The translations under genes and the position numbers were made by a program. DNA of 64,000 nucleotides from a virus, in IMG/VR virus record IMGVR_UViG_3300009105_000005, positions 1 through 64,000 of that record. The stretch is one strand, 5' to 3'. This document shows, piece by piece, positions 25,998 through 35,194 of the stretch (position 1 is the first letter of the stretch; each line of letters starts with the position of its first letter). Under the pieces are notes generated by a model, which saw nothing but the letters and a program-made list of their open reading frames with translations, had not been told where the DNA came from and ran no database searches.

Positions 25998-27317
25998 TTA
26001 TCCTACCTCAATTTGAACGATTTCGCCAAAAGGCGGAGTTTCTGCCCAATCACTGTCGCCGACTTTTGCCCATAGAACCGGAAAATCCGGATGCTGTTTT
26101 GGAAATCGGCTGCATTCAAGATCAGTAAAGACAATCAAGAATTTGGGACTTTCTCCGGTTTGTTTTTCAATTTCGTAGATATTTTCAAAAATTGGCACAA
26201 AATCAGTACCACCACCCGCCTGAGTTTCTAAAACCACGGGGACATCCTCATGGGTGTAAACTTTAGTATCTTTGTGTTTAACATCAGTATCAAAAAACCG
26301 AACAGTCAGTTCAATTTGCGGAAATTCTTCAAGAACATTTGAAATTTCAGCACCAAATTGTGCCAGTTCCTTATCATAAACACTACCGGAAGCATCAACA
26401 TCACATTCAGCTTTGAGTAAATCCAGCCCGGCAGCCAAACTTGGGAGTATTAAACCTTGCGGAAAATACCGGCGGTTTGGTCTCATCCAAGTATAATCAC
26501 CATAAGTCGTTTTTTCGACAAATTCCCGAAGCACATCCCGCCAGTCTTGTGACGGCTCAAGTAGAGATTCAATAATACGCTCTATGCCGCCCGGGAGATC
26601 GCCCATTTGTTTTGCGGTTTGGGCAGCTTGCATAGCTGCAATCTTCCAATCCTGTTCAGAATTAGCTTTTTCCGAATTTGAAGCCTGAGCAGAGTTGGTT
26701 TGTGACGGGAGATCTCTGACTTCGCCGTTTGGAAATTCTTCTTGGCCTTGATCGTCCTGGTCGTTTTGATCTTGGTCGTCCTGATTTTGGTCACCCTGGT
26801 CATCATTATCATCACCATCACCAGAGCCGCTTCCGTTTCCGCCCGAACAACCGTCCATACAATCATCACCGTCCGGATCCGGCTGTTGGTCTTCGTTATC
26901 TCCTTCCGGATCATCGGGTAGCTTGGCATAGACATTTTCAACGTGATCTTTAACATAGCTAAGATCTATATTGTCTTCATTTGGTAGAACAAATTTGGCT
27001 TTTTTGATGATGGCTTCGGCTATAAGATTGCAAGCCTTTTTCCATTTATTTTCATCTCGATTTCCCCTGCGAACGTGATGGCCGAGAATCAAGTGAATGA
27101 CAGACTTAGCCATTAAAGCTTTAACATTTTGCAATGAAAGGTCTTTAATAGCCTGCGGATTATAACCGAATGAAACTCCATTTGTGTAAACAGATTCACA
27201 GGTTGGGTCTTCATGGACTTTCATCTTTAAACAAAGACTTCCGAAAAACGGTTGATCCAATACAAGGCCAGTACGGGCTTTAAGTGCTTTTTGCTGAATT
27301 TCGTCTATATATTTCAT
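25998..27317 (-). CDS. VWA-like / DUF2201-type protein, partner of the MoxR ATPase
   Basis: 439 residues. The N-terminal part resembles the DUF2201 metallopeptidase-like domain (SVIHLILGHHVRRGNRDENKW), but the usual HExxH is degenerate. The centre (about 125-200) is an Asp/Gln/Gly-rich linker. The C-terminal part is a VWA-like domain (CDVDASGSVYDKELAQFG with the DxSGS metal-site pattern, then GGGTDFVPIF). MoxR AAA+ ATPases act with VWA proteins as chaperone-like or metal-insertion pairs, and the matching ATPase is two genes upstream. The function in this phage is unknown. Confidence 0.75.
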   Translation of the reverse strand: MKYIDEIQQKALKARTGLVLDQPFFGSLCLKMKVHEDPTCESVYTNGVSFGYNPQAIKDLSLQNVKALMAKSVIHLILGHHVRRGNRDENKWKKACNLIAEAIIKKAKFVLPNEDNIDLSYVKDHVENVYAKLPDDPEGDNEDQQPDPDGDDCMDGCSGGNGSGSGDGDDNDDQGDQNQDDQDQNDQDDQGQEEFPNGEVRDLPSQTNSAQASNSEKANSEQDWKIAAMQAAQTAKQMGDLPGGIERIIESLLEPSQDWRDVLREFVEKTTYGDYTWMRPNRRYFPQGLILPSLAAGLDLLKAECDVDASGSVYDKELAQFGAEISNVLEEFPQIELTVRFFDTDVKHKDTKVYTHEDVPVVLETQAGGGTDFVPIFENIYEIEKQTGESPKFLIVFTDLECSRFPKQHPDFPVLWAKVGDSDWAETPPFGEIVQIEVG

Positions 27318-27319
27318 TG

Positions 27320-27706
27320 TTAGCTCTGCTTTACTGCAATTATGTGATATTGAGGCTGTACGTTATCTTTTAACCAAGTTTCTCCGGCCATATTGAGTAT
27401 CTTTTTGTATGTTTCCTGATCTGGTGGCGTGTCTACTTTTTGTGGCGGTATAGTAATAACGGTATCAAGCGCACAGAGGGCTGTTTGAGATGCCGGATCC
27501 ATAAATGTGTAGGATATCTTTACGGTTATTTCGTTTGTTAAATATTTGCCTTTTAATTTCGGGTCTTCCTTTTTTACAGTTAAGATAATTATTGCAACAA
27601 CAACCAAGGATCCAATAGCAATTACTGTAGCTGCGGTGAATTCAAACTGTGCAAGAATTGCAGCGGCTATCATTAAAACAATAGCCGCTATTTCTCTTTT
27701 TTTCAT
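27320..27706 (-). CDS. Two-helix membrane protein of the MoxR/VWA operon
   Basis: 128 residues. Two adjacent hydrophobic segments (IAAIVLMIAAAILAQF and ATVIAIGSLVVVAIIILT) are followed by a soluble beta-rich domain. Not recognised. Its start overlaps the previous stop (ATGA), so it is coupled to the DUF3150-like gene and could tether the complex to the inner membrane. Confidence 0.6.
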   Translation of the reverse strand: MKKREIAAIVLMIAAAILAQFEFTAATVIAIGSLVVVAIIILTVKKEDPKLKGKYLTNEITVKISYTFMDPASQTALCALDTVITIPPQKVDTPPDQETYKKILNMAGETWLKDNVQPQYHIIAVKQS

Positions 27707-28635
27707 GCGGCCTCTTTTTGATTTTGTTCAACGGGTCCGGTGTAAAAACTCATTTTCTGGCCAATGTCGTCCAGAAGTTCCTGGCCTTTCTGGACAGTAA
27801 CTTCCCTCACGGCTTCACTCTCACGAATATCCTCAACGGAAATTTTGCCAAGTTTATCCATAATTTCCTTATGAAGCTCTGAAAGGCCGTAATTATTATT
27901 GATATTGAGTTTTGGCAAGAGAGCGGCAAGATCGGTAATGTTCGTAAGTGCCGTGTATGAAAAACTCTTATAGATCGTTTCGCCGGTTTTCTTATCTTTC
28001 TTGGTAGCTGTAAGCCTGCCAATCATATCTTCGATAACATTTTGAAGCCGATTGTAAAGATCTGTCGTTATGTTAAGCTGATTTTCGTTTTCTTGCCTTC
28101 TGACATCATCCTTAATCCGGTCGATTATGGATTCAGACAGTTTAATCCTAAAATCATCAGCGGATTCAATAGGTGTAATAGATACCCTAAAATCAAATTT
28201 GTCTTCAAGTTCCCTGAGCGAAGGATATTCACTTTGATTATACATTGATCCCAGGGTGCTCTTTTCATCGATAACAATAGCCGGATATTTCTGTTTAAAC
28301 TCGGCAACCGCAAGATCAAAATCTTGATGAAGCCTTCGCATTTCAGCGGTATATTCATCAACCATGCTGGCCGGAAGTACCCGTTCGCCATCTTGTCCCC
28401 ATGGAAGCGTGACTTCCCTGTGGAATTTCCTGGCTTCGGTTTCAATGTCCCTGATAGGTTTGAGATGCTTTTTGGATACCATGTTTTTGCGGTAAGTACC
28501 GGCATCTTGCTTGGCGCCTTGTTGTAAATGCGTGGCTTTTGTAGCTTCTTTATCTTCCTTTTTTGCAGGCCAGCAACTAACATTGAGTTTGACCTTAATG
28601 GCAACTTCTTGAATTGCTGATATACGATCGTCCAT
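27703..28635 (-). CDS. DUF3150-like protein
   Basis: 310 residues, largely helical. The overall pattern (conserved central LPWGQDGERVLPASM, C-terminal YGLSELHKEIMDKLG) resembles DUF3150 proteins, which often lie between MoxR ATPases and VWA proteins in phages. Good ribosome site (AAGGAG), 18 nt after the ATPase stop. It is likely an adaptor or substrate of the ATPase-VWA pair. The family call is from memory of pattern and context. Confidence 0.6.
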   Translation of the reverse strand: MDDRISAIQEVAIKVKLNVSCWPAKKEDKEATKATHLQQGAKQDAGTYRKNMVSKKHLKPIRDIETEARKFHREVTLPWGQDGERVLPASMVDEYTAEMRRLHQDFDLAVAEFKQKYPAIVIDEKSTLGSMYNQSEYPSLRELEDKFDFRVSITPIESADDFRIKLSESIIDRIKDDVRRQENENQLNITTDLYNRLQNVIEDMIGRLTATKKDKKTGETIYKSFSYTALTNITDLAALLPKLNINNNYGLSELHKEIMDKLGKISVEDIRESEAVREVTVQKGQELLDDIGQKMSFYTGPVEQNQKEAA

Positions 28636-28653
28636 TTACTTGCTCCTTATTTT

Positions 28654-29724
28654 TTAGGTTAATACATCTTCGTGATCAACAACCCACTCGATATAAGCGC
28701 GGGTTTCTTTTAATGTTTCATCATTGACCAGAGCATCCCGCATCATCATTACTGAAAAATCATCGGGGAACCGATTGGCTAATGTGACAAATCTTTCCAT
28801 ATTGTTATGTGAAGCTTTTTTGGAAACAGCAGCGCCTAGTGCATAGAGAACAGAAGGCTTGTCGTCAAAGCTCGGAATGTCCACAAGGTGCGGGTTCATC
28901 AAACACCAATCGGGATCGGGCAGATCCCTGAATACATCGAGGAATGCAATAAATTCCGTTGCAAAACCCTCTCCGGCGGCTCCGGCATAAGTTACAAATT
29001 CAATCTCTTTAGGAATTCCTGTTTTGTAAAGCGTGCCGACATTTTCAACTGTCCGTGGACACGGTGAATTGGTCAGGTCTGCGGTAGGCTCAAACTGAAA
29101 AAGCATATCATTTTTCCACCGAATAAAATGGATAAGCTCTGTGGGTATTCCAGCTTGTAAAGCCCATTCAATCCAATCGGGAGCGTGAACTATAAGTTCA
29201 ACGATCGTTGCAAACCTTGACTTGACCGGTTCCAATATACCTGCGACTCCGGCTTTGTCTTTCTTGCGATTAGTGGCAGCCATAAATGTAACGTGCTTCG
29301 AAATATCATGGCCATTAATCTTTCTGGCCAAAAGCAACTGCATGGCTGCTGCCTGAACCGCCGGAGCTGCCTGTCCTAAATCATCCAGAAAATAAATCGT
29401 TGGTTCTGTGACATCGATAGCAGCCTTTAGATTGCCAAAAGGCAAAAAAGTGGCATATTCTTTGCCGTTTTCGTCCGTAAGAACATACGGCATGCCTTTA
29501 TAATCAACCGGATCGTCAACTACCGGATGGCTCAAAATGACATGGGCATTGTTCCTTCTAGCAGCCTCATAGACCAATTCAGTCTTACCAATGCCCGGAG
29601 CGCCTTTAATCAAAATCGACATGCAATGCTTGACACCTATCGTTAAAAGCTGAATCATCTGTTTCGGGGTTAATCCAGTTTGAATACTTTTGCCAATATC
29701 TTCATTGTCCATTACATCGTTCAT
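28654..29724 (-). CDS. MoxR-family AAA+ ATPase
   Basis: 356 residues. Walker A GAPGIGKTEL (41-50), Walker B IYFLDDLGQA, sensor 1 TFMAATNRK and a C-terminal lid fit MoxR-type AAA+ proteins, which form hexameric remodelling engines working with VWA-domain partners. First gene of a probable operon reaching 25.2 kb, with GAGG before its ATG. The role in the phage could be virion or host-complex remodelling; this is not shown by sequence. Confidence 0.85.
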   Translation of the reverse strand: MNDVMDNEDIGKSIQTGLTPKQMIQLLTIGVKHCMSILIKGAPGIGKTELVYEAARRNNAHVILSHPVVDDPVDYKGMPYVLTDENGKEYATFLPFGNLKAAIDVTEPTIYFLDDLGQAAPAVQAAAMQLLLARKINGHDISKHVTFMAATNRKKDKAGVAGILEPVKSRFATIVELIVHAPDWIEWALQAGIPTELIHFIRWKNDMLFQFEPTADLTNSPCPRTVENVGTLYKTGIPKEIEFVTYAGAAGEGFATEFIAFLDVFRDLPDPDWCLMNPHLVDIPSFDDKPSVLYALGAAVSKKASHNNMERFVTLANRFPDDFSVMMMRDALVNDETLKETRAYIEWVVDHEDVLT

Positions 29725-29777
29725 TTAAACCTCACTTGAATTGATTTTTGATTCATAACAAAAAAGATTGTTTTTAA

Positions 29778-30227
29778 TTATAGCCATTGCCTGCCATTCC
29801 AAATTTCAAACGGCAAATGACAAAACTTAATCGATACTTCGGTGTAACAAATTCCCCATTCATCAGTATTGGCACCCCATTTCTCTGCGTACCTTTCCAG
29901 TTCAAATGCCAATTTTTTCGTAATTCCGCTATGCTTCTTGTGATCATCCCATGATACGAGTGATACCTTTTGAGTGTCGAGTTCAATTCTGACCGGCAGA
30001 ATTTGATGATAGGACTTGCTGTGCTTATAAAGGGAATCGCGTGAAAATAATTCGGAAATTCCTTTTTTTGTTAACAGGCTTTTTCTAACTGTTTGTTCCC
30101 AATCCGAATTAGAAGAAAACCATACAGCAGGTAATTCAGACTTGTTGTACGGATTGGCAAATTTGATCTTCCCATCAGTAATTATGCTTGTAATTTTTTC
30201 CCATAAAGTATAATGCCAATAATTCAT
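29778..30227 (-). CDS. Hypothetical protein
   Basis: 149 residues starting MNYWHYTLWEKITSIITDGK, a pattern seen at the start of several toxin-like ADP-ribosyl/phosphotransferase folds (H-x-T near a short helix and x-x-G-K), followed by VWFSSNSDWEQTVRK. I cannot confirm a family. Ribosome site GAGGA. It follows the 85-residue gene by two bases. Confidence 0.55.
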   Translation of the reverse strand: MNYWHYTLWEKITSIITDGKIKFANPYNKSELPAVWFSSNSDWEQTVRKSLLTKKGISELFSRDSLYKHSKSYHQILPVRIELDTQKVSLVSWDDHKKHSGITKKLAFELERYAEKWGANTDEWGICYTEVSIKFCHLPFEIWNGRQWL

Positions 30228-30229
30228 TT

Positions 30230-30487
30230 TTAATCCTCAAATAAACCTTCATAAACACGAACTGCGGTACAAAAAATGTGGCCTTCTGTCCGGCTTGCGA
30301 ATTTTACTAAATGCAATCTTGAATTTGGCATTTTAAGGCATTTGTTTTGCAGTTTCAGCCATTCTTCCTTATTGATAAAATCATCTGCCGGGCTTAAACT
30401 GGAATTACCGATACTGTCCTTAAAACTATTGCGTTCGGTGTCGAGAATATGTTGCGTTAATTCTCTAACTTCATCTAATACTGACAT
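30230..30487 (-). CDS. Hypothetical small protein behind operator-like palindrome
   Basis: 85 residues, helical N-terminus (VLDEVRELTQHILDTE) and a short beta C-terminus. Not recognised. The SD (AAGGTGA) is embedded in the right arm of the palindrome at 30495-30509, so a bound regulator or an RNA hairpin could control its translation or transcription. It begins a new unit after the parB terminator. Confidence 0.55.
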   Translation of the reverse strand: MSVLDEVRELTQHILDTERNSFKDSIGNSSLSPADDFINKEEWLKLQNKCLKMPNSRLHLVKFASRTEGHIFCTAVRVYEGLFED

Positions 30488-30494
30488 AGTTCAC

Positions 30495-30509
30495 CTTACT
30501 TTCAGTAAG
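30495..30509. promoter_or_regulatory. Dispersed palindrome, site 3
   Basis: CTTACT-TTC-AGTAAG, perfect 6-bp arms, eight bases upstream of the ATG at 30487 and identical to the copy before the Tas gene (39581). On the sense strand it reads CTTACTGAAAGTAAG and includes the ribosome site. Confidence 0.65.
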
Positions 30510-30520
30510 ACCATTGGCAT

Positions 30521-30556
30521 AAAACAACGCCGTTACCATTAAAGTAACGACGTTGC
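30521..30556 (-). terminator. Rho-independent terminator after parB-like gene
   Basis: CAACGyCGTTAC (30525-30536) pairs with GTAACGrCGTTG (30544-30555), 11-12 bp with a 7-nt loop, followed on the minus strand by TTTTATG. It lies 23 nt beyond the ParB-like stop and separates that transcript from the 30,487 gene. Confidence 0.75.
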
Positions 30557-30578
30557 TTGTTAAATAACGACGATATTT

Positions 30579-32267
30579 TTAAGAATCTTTTAAGATTTCT
30601 TCGGGAACAATGCCGGCCAGATCAGTTCCGGATTTAATAAGCAAATCGATCAACTCGCCCTTTTTGCAAACTTCAAAGCTGCCGTTACCAAGAGTTTGCC
30701 CCAGGTAGTCCTTAATTTCCGGACGTTCTGCAATCTTGAACTTATCATCGTTGAGCAGAGTGATGATTTCAGCTTTTTGTTTCTTTTTAAGGAAATCTTC
30801 GGTTATCATCCATTCTGCTTGAAGATCAACACCGACAAGATCAGCAATTTTGAAACGGCCGCTTGCTGAAAATCCTGAACTCATAATGGTTTCAACTGCC
30901 GTGGTTTGCAGAAGTTGTTTAACCGAACTAATGTCCAGGCCATTGACAAAATCAACGATGTCCTTGTCGCCCATACGGAACCATTTGCTTCCGCCAAGCT
31001 TGAAATCTTCATTGAGCTTTTCATGTAGTTCCGGCCTGGCGCTGATGATGGCAATTAAAGACAGCCGATAGGACTTTTCATTGTTCGACTTGATGGCCTG
31101 AATCTTTTTTGGAATAGATGTTTCAAAATGAATTTCCCGAAACTCAACGCCATGCTTTTGAGAACGTTGCTGTGTACGTTCCTTTTTAGCCTGCATATCC
31201 AGAGTAGCTTGGGCCTGTGGGTCTTTCGGAGCCTGTTTTTCTTTAGCGTTGAAACAACTTTCTTCACCGAAGCAAGCTTTTTGCGCCCATACGCTTCCGT
31301 CCAGCCGGATAACGGACTTAAAATAATCGCAAGAAGCGCATTTTTCCTTTAAACTGCCGTCACCAAATCCGAATTCCCTGTAAGCATCCCTGTCAACCTG
31401 TTCGTTGAACTCAAACCCTGTAGTTTTATGGTCCTTATAATAACCAGTTTTTTTCCAGTGCTTTGTTAGATGTTCTCCTTGCTTTTCAGCAAAGCAGTCC
31501 GGCTTCAAACAGCTCATATTTTCGATATCATCTTTGGCGAATAAAGACTTCTGAATGTCCGAATTATGAGGACATTGCGTACAGCCAGCTTCTTTGGTTT
31601 TGAATTTAGCATTTTTGAGCTGAGGTGAAAAATTATTGATCGAACGGCGAAGTTGATCTACGCTGGTTTTGCGTCCATAACTTTCATGGTCATCAACCAT
31701 TTCATTAAACAGCTTCAAAGCAACACTCGGTTCAATACGAATAAATTGTTCCAGATGACCATAACTAAGAAAACCTTTGTTCCATGCCTGGAGGACTTTC
31801 TTTGGAAGTTCCAGTACCTTAATCCGTTTTTGAACATACGGTGCCGGCTTCCCACAGCGGTCGGCAATAACGTTGATGTCGGCGTCTTCAACGTTGTCAA
31901 TATACCTTTTGAACCCTTCGGCTTCTTCCAAAGGCGTCAGATCGTCCCGTTGAATATTTTCAGTCAGCATGAACTCAATGGCTTGATCGTCCGTCATTTC
32001 ACGAACCAATGCGGGAATTTGAAGCTCTTTCACTCCGCCGTTGCCCTTAGCGGCTTTCTTAGCAGCCTTGATACGCCGTTCACCGGCAATCAATTCGTAA
32101 TCCTTGCCATTTGGCCTTAAAAGAACCGGTTGCAAAATGCCCTGTGTTTTGATCGATTCAACAAGTTCATCAAAGTCCGGCCCCTTGAATCGCCCTCTAC
32201 CCCTGACATTAAAACCCTTAACGATGTTAATGTCGGCAAATAATACGTGCTTTAATTCTTCCGTCAT
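30579..32267 (-). CDS. ParB/RepB/Spo0J-like protein with extended C-terminus
   Basis: 562 residues from the ATG at 32267, which has AGGAGA upstream; an in-frame ATG at 32306 lacks one. The ParB N-terminal CTPase/nuclease-like domain has AGERRIKAAK (61-70) and ENIQRDDLTPLEEAEGF (103-119), followed by an HTH (about 127-155). The long C-terminal part has a Cys cluster (GCTQCPHNS, SCLKPDCFAEK) likely to bind zinc, then an uncharacterised helical region. It may act in plasmid-like partition of a prophage or as a DNA-binding regulator. No ParA is in the window. Confidence 0.8.
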   Translation of the reverse strand: MTEELKHVLFADINIVKGFNVRGRGRFKGPDFDELVESIKTQGILQPVLLRPNGKDYELIAGERRIKAAKKAAKGNGGVKELQIPALVREMTDDQAIEFMLTENIQRDDLTPLEEAEGFKRYIDNVEDADINVIADRCGKPAPYVQKRIKVLELPKKVLQAWNKGFLSYGHLEQFIRIEPSVALKLFNEMVDDHESYGRKTSVDQLRRSINNFSPQLKNAKFKTKEAGCTQCPHNSDIQKSLFAKDDIENMSCLKPDCFAEKQGEHLTKHWKKTGYYKDHKTTGFEFNEQVDRDAYREFGFGDGSLKEKCASCDYFKSVIRLDGSVWAQKACFGEESCFNAKEKQAPKDPQAQATLDMQAKKERTQQRSQKHGVEFREIHFETSIPKKIQAIKSNNEKSYRLSLIAIISARPELHEKLNEDFKLGGSKWFRMGDKDIVDFVNGLDISSVKQLLQTTAVETIMSSGFSASGRFKIADLVGVDLQAEWMITEDFLKKKQKAEIITLLNDDKFKIAERPEIKDYLGQTLGNGSFEVCKKGELIDLLIKSGTDLAGIVPEEILKDS

Positions 32268-32326
32268 GTGGTAAATCTCCTTTTTAAAATTATAGTTACA
32301 CGGCAAATTTCTTGCCGTGAAAACAA

Positions 32327-32794
32327 TTAAAATTTAATCTTATAAACCGCTATAGGTTTATATTGCAGCCAATCCGGTGGCCTGCCGGCAAGGATTGCTG
32401 GTTCTCTGTTAATAATCATCGGGCCTATATGGTCAGAAGTGTTAAGCCCTTTTTCTATAACTCCCGGCAAGGCAACATCAACGATATCATTGTTAAGAAG
32501 TTGTACCCATGCATGGAACTCAAAAGGCGGATTAAACTCAAAACCATACTCACCATAATTATTTGGACTGAGAACATACATCGAGCCTATAACGACAAAT
32601 CCACTACCAATGACGTCCAAAACAATCTTTACCTTTGTTTCGCAGTTCCAATGACGGGTTAAACCCACCATTTGAAAATTGATACTTGCGAGCTGCTGTT
32701 CAGATAGGGCATTGCCAATAACCGGCCATTGTTCCGATCCATCGAGAACCGGCTGAGGTTCGTCAAACTTGGTATTAATCGCTGTCGTTATCAT
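32327..32794 (-). CDS. Hypothetical protein
   Basis: 155 residues with beta-rich segments (VKIVLDVIGSGFVVIGSMYV) and the phrase RPPDWLQYKPIAVYKIKF. Not recognised. It overlaps the methylase-fold gene by 20 nt. A related phrase (RRPDWLHYKF) occurs in the 530-residue protein at 40,647, which may hint at shared ancestry or function. Confidence 0.55.
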   Translation of the reverse strand: MITTAINTKFDEPQPVLDGSEQWPVIGNALSEQQLASINFQMVGLTRHWNCETKVKIVLDVIGSGFVVIGSMYVLSPNNYGEYGFEFNPPFEFHAWVQLLNNDIVDVALPGVIEKGLNTSDHIGPMIINREPAILAGRPPDWLQYKPIAVYKIKF

Positions 32795-33695
32795 CTCTAA
32801 TCAACCTTGGCATTATGGGTTTGCGCTCAATGGTTCTGGTTTTCTCAGTAGGGCTGACTTTTTCAGCATTTGTTGAAAAACCCATTTTTAGTGAATTGCC
32901 TTGAACAATACCGGACGGCGGACCATCGAAAAAATTAACCGGCTTGACTAGCCACGGAACATAAAAATAGCCGTTAAGCTTGCAGGCTTTAACGCAGATC
33001 GGATCGATATCAACACCATATAAATTCAAGCTGTAATTACTGGCGTACATAAGAAATCGACCCGAACCTACACAGGGATCGCAGACCGACATAGTGTGTT
33101 GATCTTTATCTTCGGGAGCATCTGTAAAACTCATTTGAGTCATAAAATCGACTATATGATGTGGCGTAGGGAAAAAAGCATTCGGGTTTGTCCAGTAAGT
33201 CTTGCCTGCCTTAGCTTCCGAAATAATCTCGCCTAAATAATCGTGGGGCTTTTGGATAAACGGGCCCAGGTTGAACGTCCGATACCAAAGCTCATTGACC
33301 TTTTCGGAAATTCGCGGCTTTTCATTCCCTTCTCCGAACCCCCATAGCAGCCAATCGAAAAACTCCGAATGACCGACTGAGTGCATCAGACAATGATGAT
33401 GTTCCAAACAATTACGTAGATTTTTCATTGGTTCAGGATCAGCATGACCAAGAAACTTGATCTGAGGAATCGGTTCATCAAATAGTTCGCCGTTCAGTAT
33501 GGTTCTAAACCAATAATTCCAGCGCTTACTGCCGACCAATTCGTCAATTTGAAGCATATACGGCCAGAACCAGCCCTTATAAGCTTTCTGCTCAAATGTA
33601 TAATCATCCCATGTTGACTCACCGGCATGAATGCTTTTCAGCATTTCGGTTGCTTCAACATCGTCTGTATAATTGAAATTAAGAGCAGCTTCCAT
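32775..33695 (-). CDS. N6-methylase-fold protein lacking the catalytic NPPY motif
   Basis: 306 residues. The C-terminal half has the hallmark of N6-adenine methylases: FFPTPHHIVDFMTQMSF, then the SAM-binding motif SVCDPCVGSGRFLMYAS and YGVDIDPICVKACKLN. No (N/D/S)PP(Y/F/W) follows; the protein ends after a short Pro-rich tail. It may be a non-catalytic SAM-binding protein, an anti-restriction decoy or a subunit completed by another protein. GAGGT is placed before the start, one base from the next gene. Confidence 0.65.
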   Translation of the reverse strand: MEAALNFNYTDDVEATEMLKSIHAGESTWDDYTFEQKAYKGWFWPYMLQIDELVGSKRWNYWFRTILNGELFDEPIPQIKFLGHADPEPMKNLRNCLEHHHCLMHSVGHSEFFDWLLWGFGEGNEKPRISEKVNELWYRTFNLGPFIQKPHDYLGEIISEAKAGKTYWTNPNAFFPTPHHIVDFMTQMSFTDAPEDKDQHTMSVCDPCVGSGRFLMYASNYSLNLYGVDIDPICVKACKLNGYFYVPWLVKPVNFFDGPPSGIVQGNSLKMGFSTNAEKVSPTEKTRTIERKPIMPRLIRDDNDSD

Positions 33696-34535
33696 TTAAA
33701 GTCGTACCTCTGGTCTATTATTTTTAGAATTAATCGTAACACCATAGCCGGCCGTTTCTGAATATGGTGCTGAGTCAACTATCATTTCATTTGGATCATC
33801 CGGATCGGGAATTAATGGCAGGTTATTTCTGATTTTTCCTTGAATGTTGATATACCAATCCCTAACATTAACGGGGATAAGTAAGTTTTTAATGGTTTCG
33901 CAGAGTGCTTGCATAACTTGATAACTTGTCCAGCTTGGTGATAATGAACGCCAATTCCAAATATCAGGATGCGGAAAACTTGGTTCTATGCGCTGGTATT
34001 CTTTTCTTAATTTATCGCACTGCTTTCTTTTATATTCCCAAAAAGCAATGCTATCTTTCTGTGTTGGCGTTCTATTGAAACAATTTTTACGAATCCAAAC
34101 CCTTGCAGCGCGATCTATCTCTTTTTTACTGCAATTAACGTAAAAACCGTCAAAGGCTATAATTCTGTACTTAATTGCCACCCATTTTTTAAATTTTTTA
34201 GTCCAATAAACTAACGGCTTGAAACTTTCAAATTTGCATTTTGCGTGAACATCATGCCGAAGCATATATCCAAAAGAAGTGGCAGTAGATACACTTGGCT
34301 TTATGCTTAAAACAACTCCGTCCATGGAAGTTGTTAAATAGTAAATAGTTAATTCCTTATAATCATCCCATCCATAACATGGGTATCCAAAACGCCTGAA
34401 AAGATAAGCAAACACATTGCCGTAGTTTAATTCACCCAAAATACGATATGCTTCTGCACCGGGATTAAATAATCCCGCGCTTGCACCTTTGTACTTTGCT
34501 TCAAATTTAGCTTGTTTACATAAAAAACGTGCCAT
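33696..34535 (-). CDS. Hypothetical protein
   Basis: 279 residues, basic, rich in Trp/Tyr. Segments such as RLGELNYGNVFAYLFRRFGYP-type aromatic stretches and KKEIDRAARVWIRKNCF are not assignable to a family. It immediately precedes the methylase-fold gene and lacks a clear SD, which suggests coupling to the 34,537 gene. Confidence 0.55.
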   Translation of the reverse strand: MARFLCKQAKFEAKYKGASAGLFNPGAEAYRILGELNYGNVFAYLFRRFGYPCYGWDDYKELTIYYLTTSMDGVVLSIKPSVSTATSFGYMLRHDVHAKCKFESFKPLVYWTKKFKKWVAIKYRIIAFDGFYVNCSKKEIDRAARVWIRKNCFNRTPTQKDSIAFWEYKRKQCDKLRKEYQRIEPSFPHPDIWNWRSLSPSWTSYQVMQALCETIKNLLIPVNVRDWYINIQGKIRNNLPLIPDPDDPNEMIVDSAPYSETAGYGVTINSKNNRPEVRL

Positions 34536-34536
34536 T

Positions 34537-34809
34537 TTATAAGTCCATTACCCAAAACTTACCGAGAATCCAGCCGAATTTAGTTCTTTCCAAAGGATAA
34601 ACCTCGGCTTTAATTTTCTGAGCATACTCCCATGTATTGTTATTGCCATGATGCTGTTCCCAACAGGCAACGATCGCTTCTTTGGGAGAGCATGAATATT
34701 CTGCAACGGCTTTACCGGTGTGTCTGTCATAAACCGTGACAAGGCTTTGAATCATTGAGCGTGCTGCTTTGCCCTTTAAGACTGTTTCTTCGATCATTAA
34801 AGCATCCAT
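34537..34809 (-). CDS. Hypothetical protein
   Basis: 90 residues: TVYDRHTGKAVAEYSCSPKE and AQKIKAEVYPLERTKFGW are typical of small phage proteins of unknown role. It starts inside the end of the 62-residue gene and is followed one base later by the next gene. Confidence 0.6.
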   Translation of the reverse strand: MDALMIEETVLKGKAARSMIQSLVTVYDRHTGKAVAEYSCSPKEAIVACWEQHHGNNNTWEYAQKIKAEVYPLERTKFGWILGKFWVMDL

Positions 34810-34985
34810 TTGTTTAGTAAAACCTCTTTAGTAATAATAGCCATCATATCAACAAACCAGGAATCAACATGGCCGTCCCTATAAACAGCTTTGTTACCGT
34901 TGGAATTATTGACATCAACACCTAATTTTTTAGCCAGTTCTTTTAACTTAGCCATATCAGCATCCAACAAATTAATTTGAACCAT
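34797..34985 (-). CDS. Hypothetical small protein
   Basis: 62 residues, MVQINLLDADMAKLKELAKK followed by LGVDVNNSNGNK. AAAGGAA precedes the ATG. Not recognised; a short helical plus beta layout. Confidence 0.55.
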   Translation of the reverse strand: MVQINLLDADMAKLKELAKKLGVDVNNSNGNKAVYRDGHVDSWFVDMMAIITKEVLLNKWML

Positions 34986-34999
34986 TATCTGCGATTCCT

Positions 35000-35173
35000 T
35001 TACTTTGATTTTCTGGCCATTTTACGACGCATACGTCGCCTGGCTATTTGATTGCGAGCCATGTTGCCATGAGTGCTTTTCTTAAACTGGCTTTTCTTTA
35101 CTGAAAAACTAGGAAGTAAGCTTTTTGGCATCATGGGCCGATCATCTTGCGGAATTGGAATTGGTTTGTCCAT
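35000..35173 (-). CDS. Small arginine/lysine-rich protein
   Basis: 57 residues (MDKPIPIPQDDRPMMPK at the start, ARRRMRRKMARKSK at the end) with AAGGG seven bases before the ATG. The net charge is strongly positive, so it probably binds nucleic acid or an acidic partner. No family is recognised. It lies between the 62-residue gene and a tRNA-like gene. Confidence 0.55.
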   Translation of the reverse strand: MDKPIPIPQDDRPMMPKSLLPSFSVKKSQFKKSTHGNMARNQIARRRMRRKMARKSK

Positions 35174-35194
35174 TTTTAACCCTTTTAAATTGGG

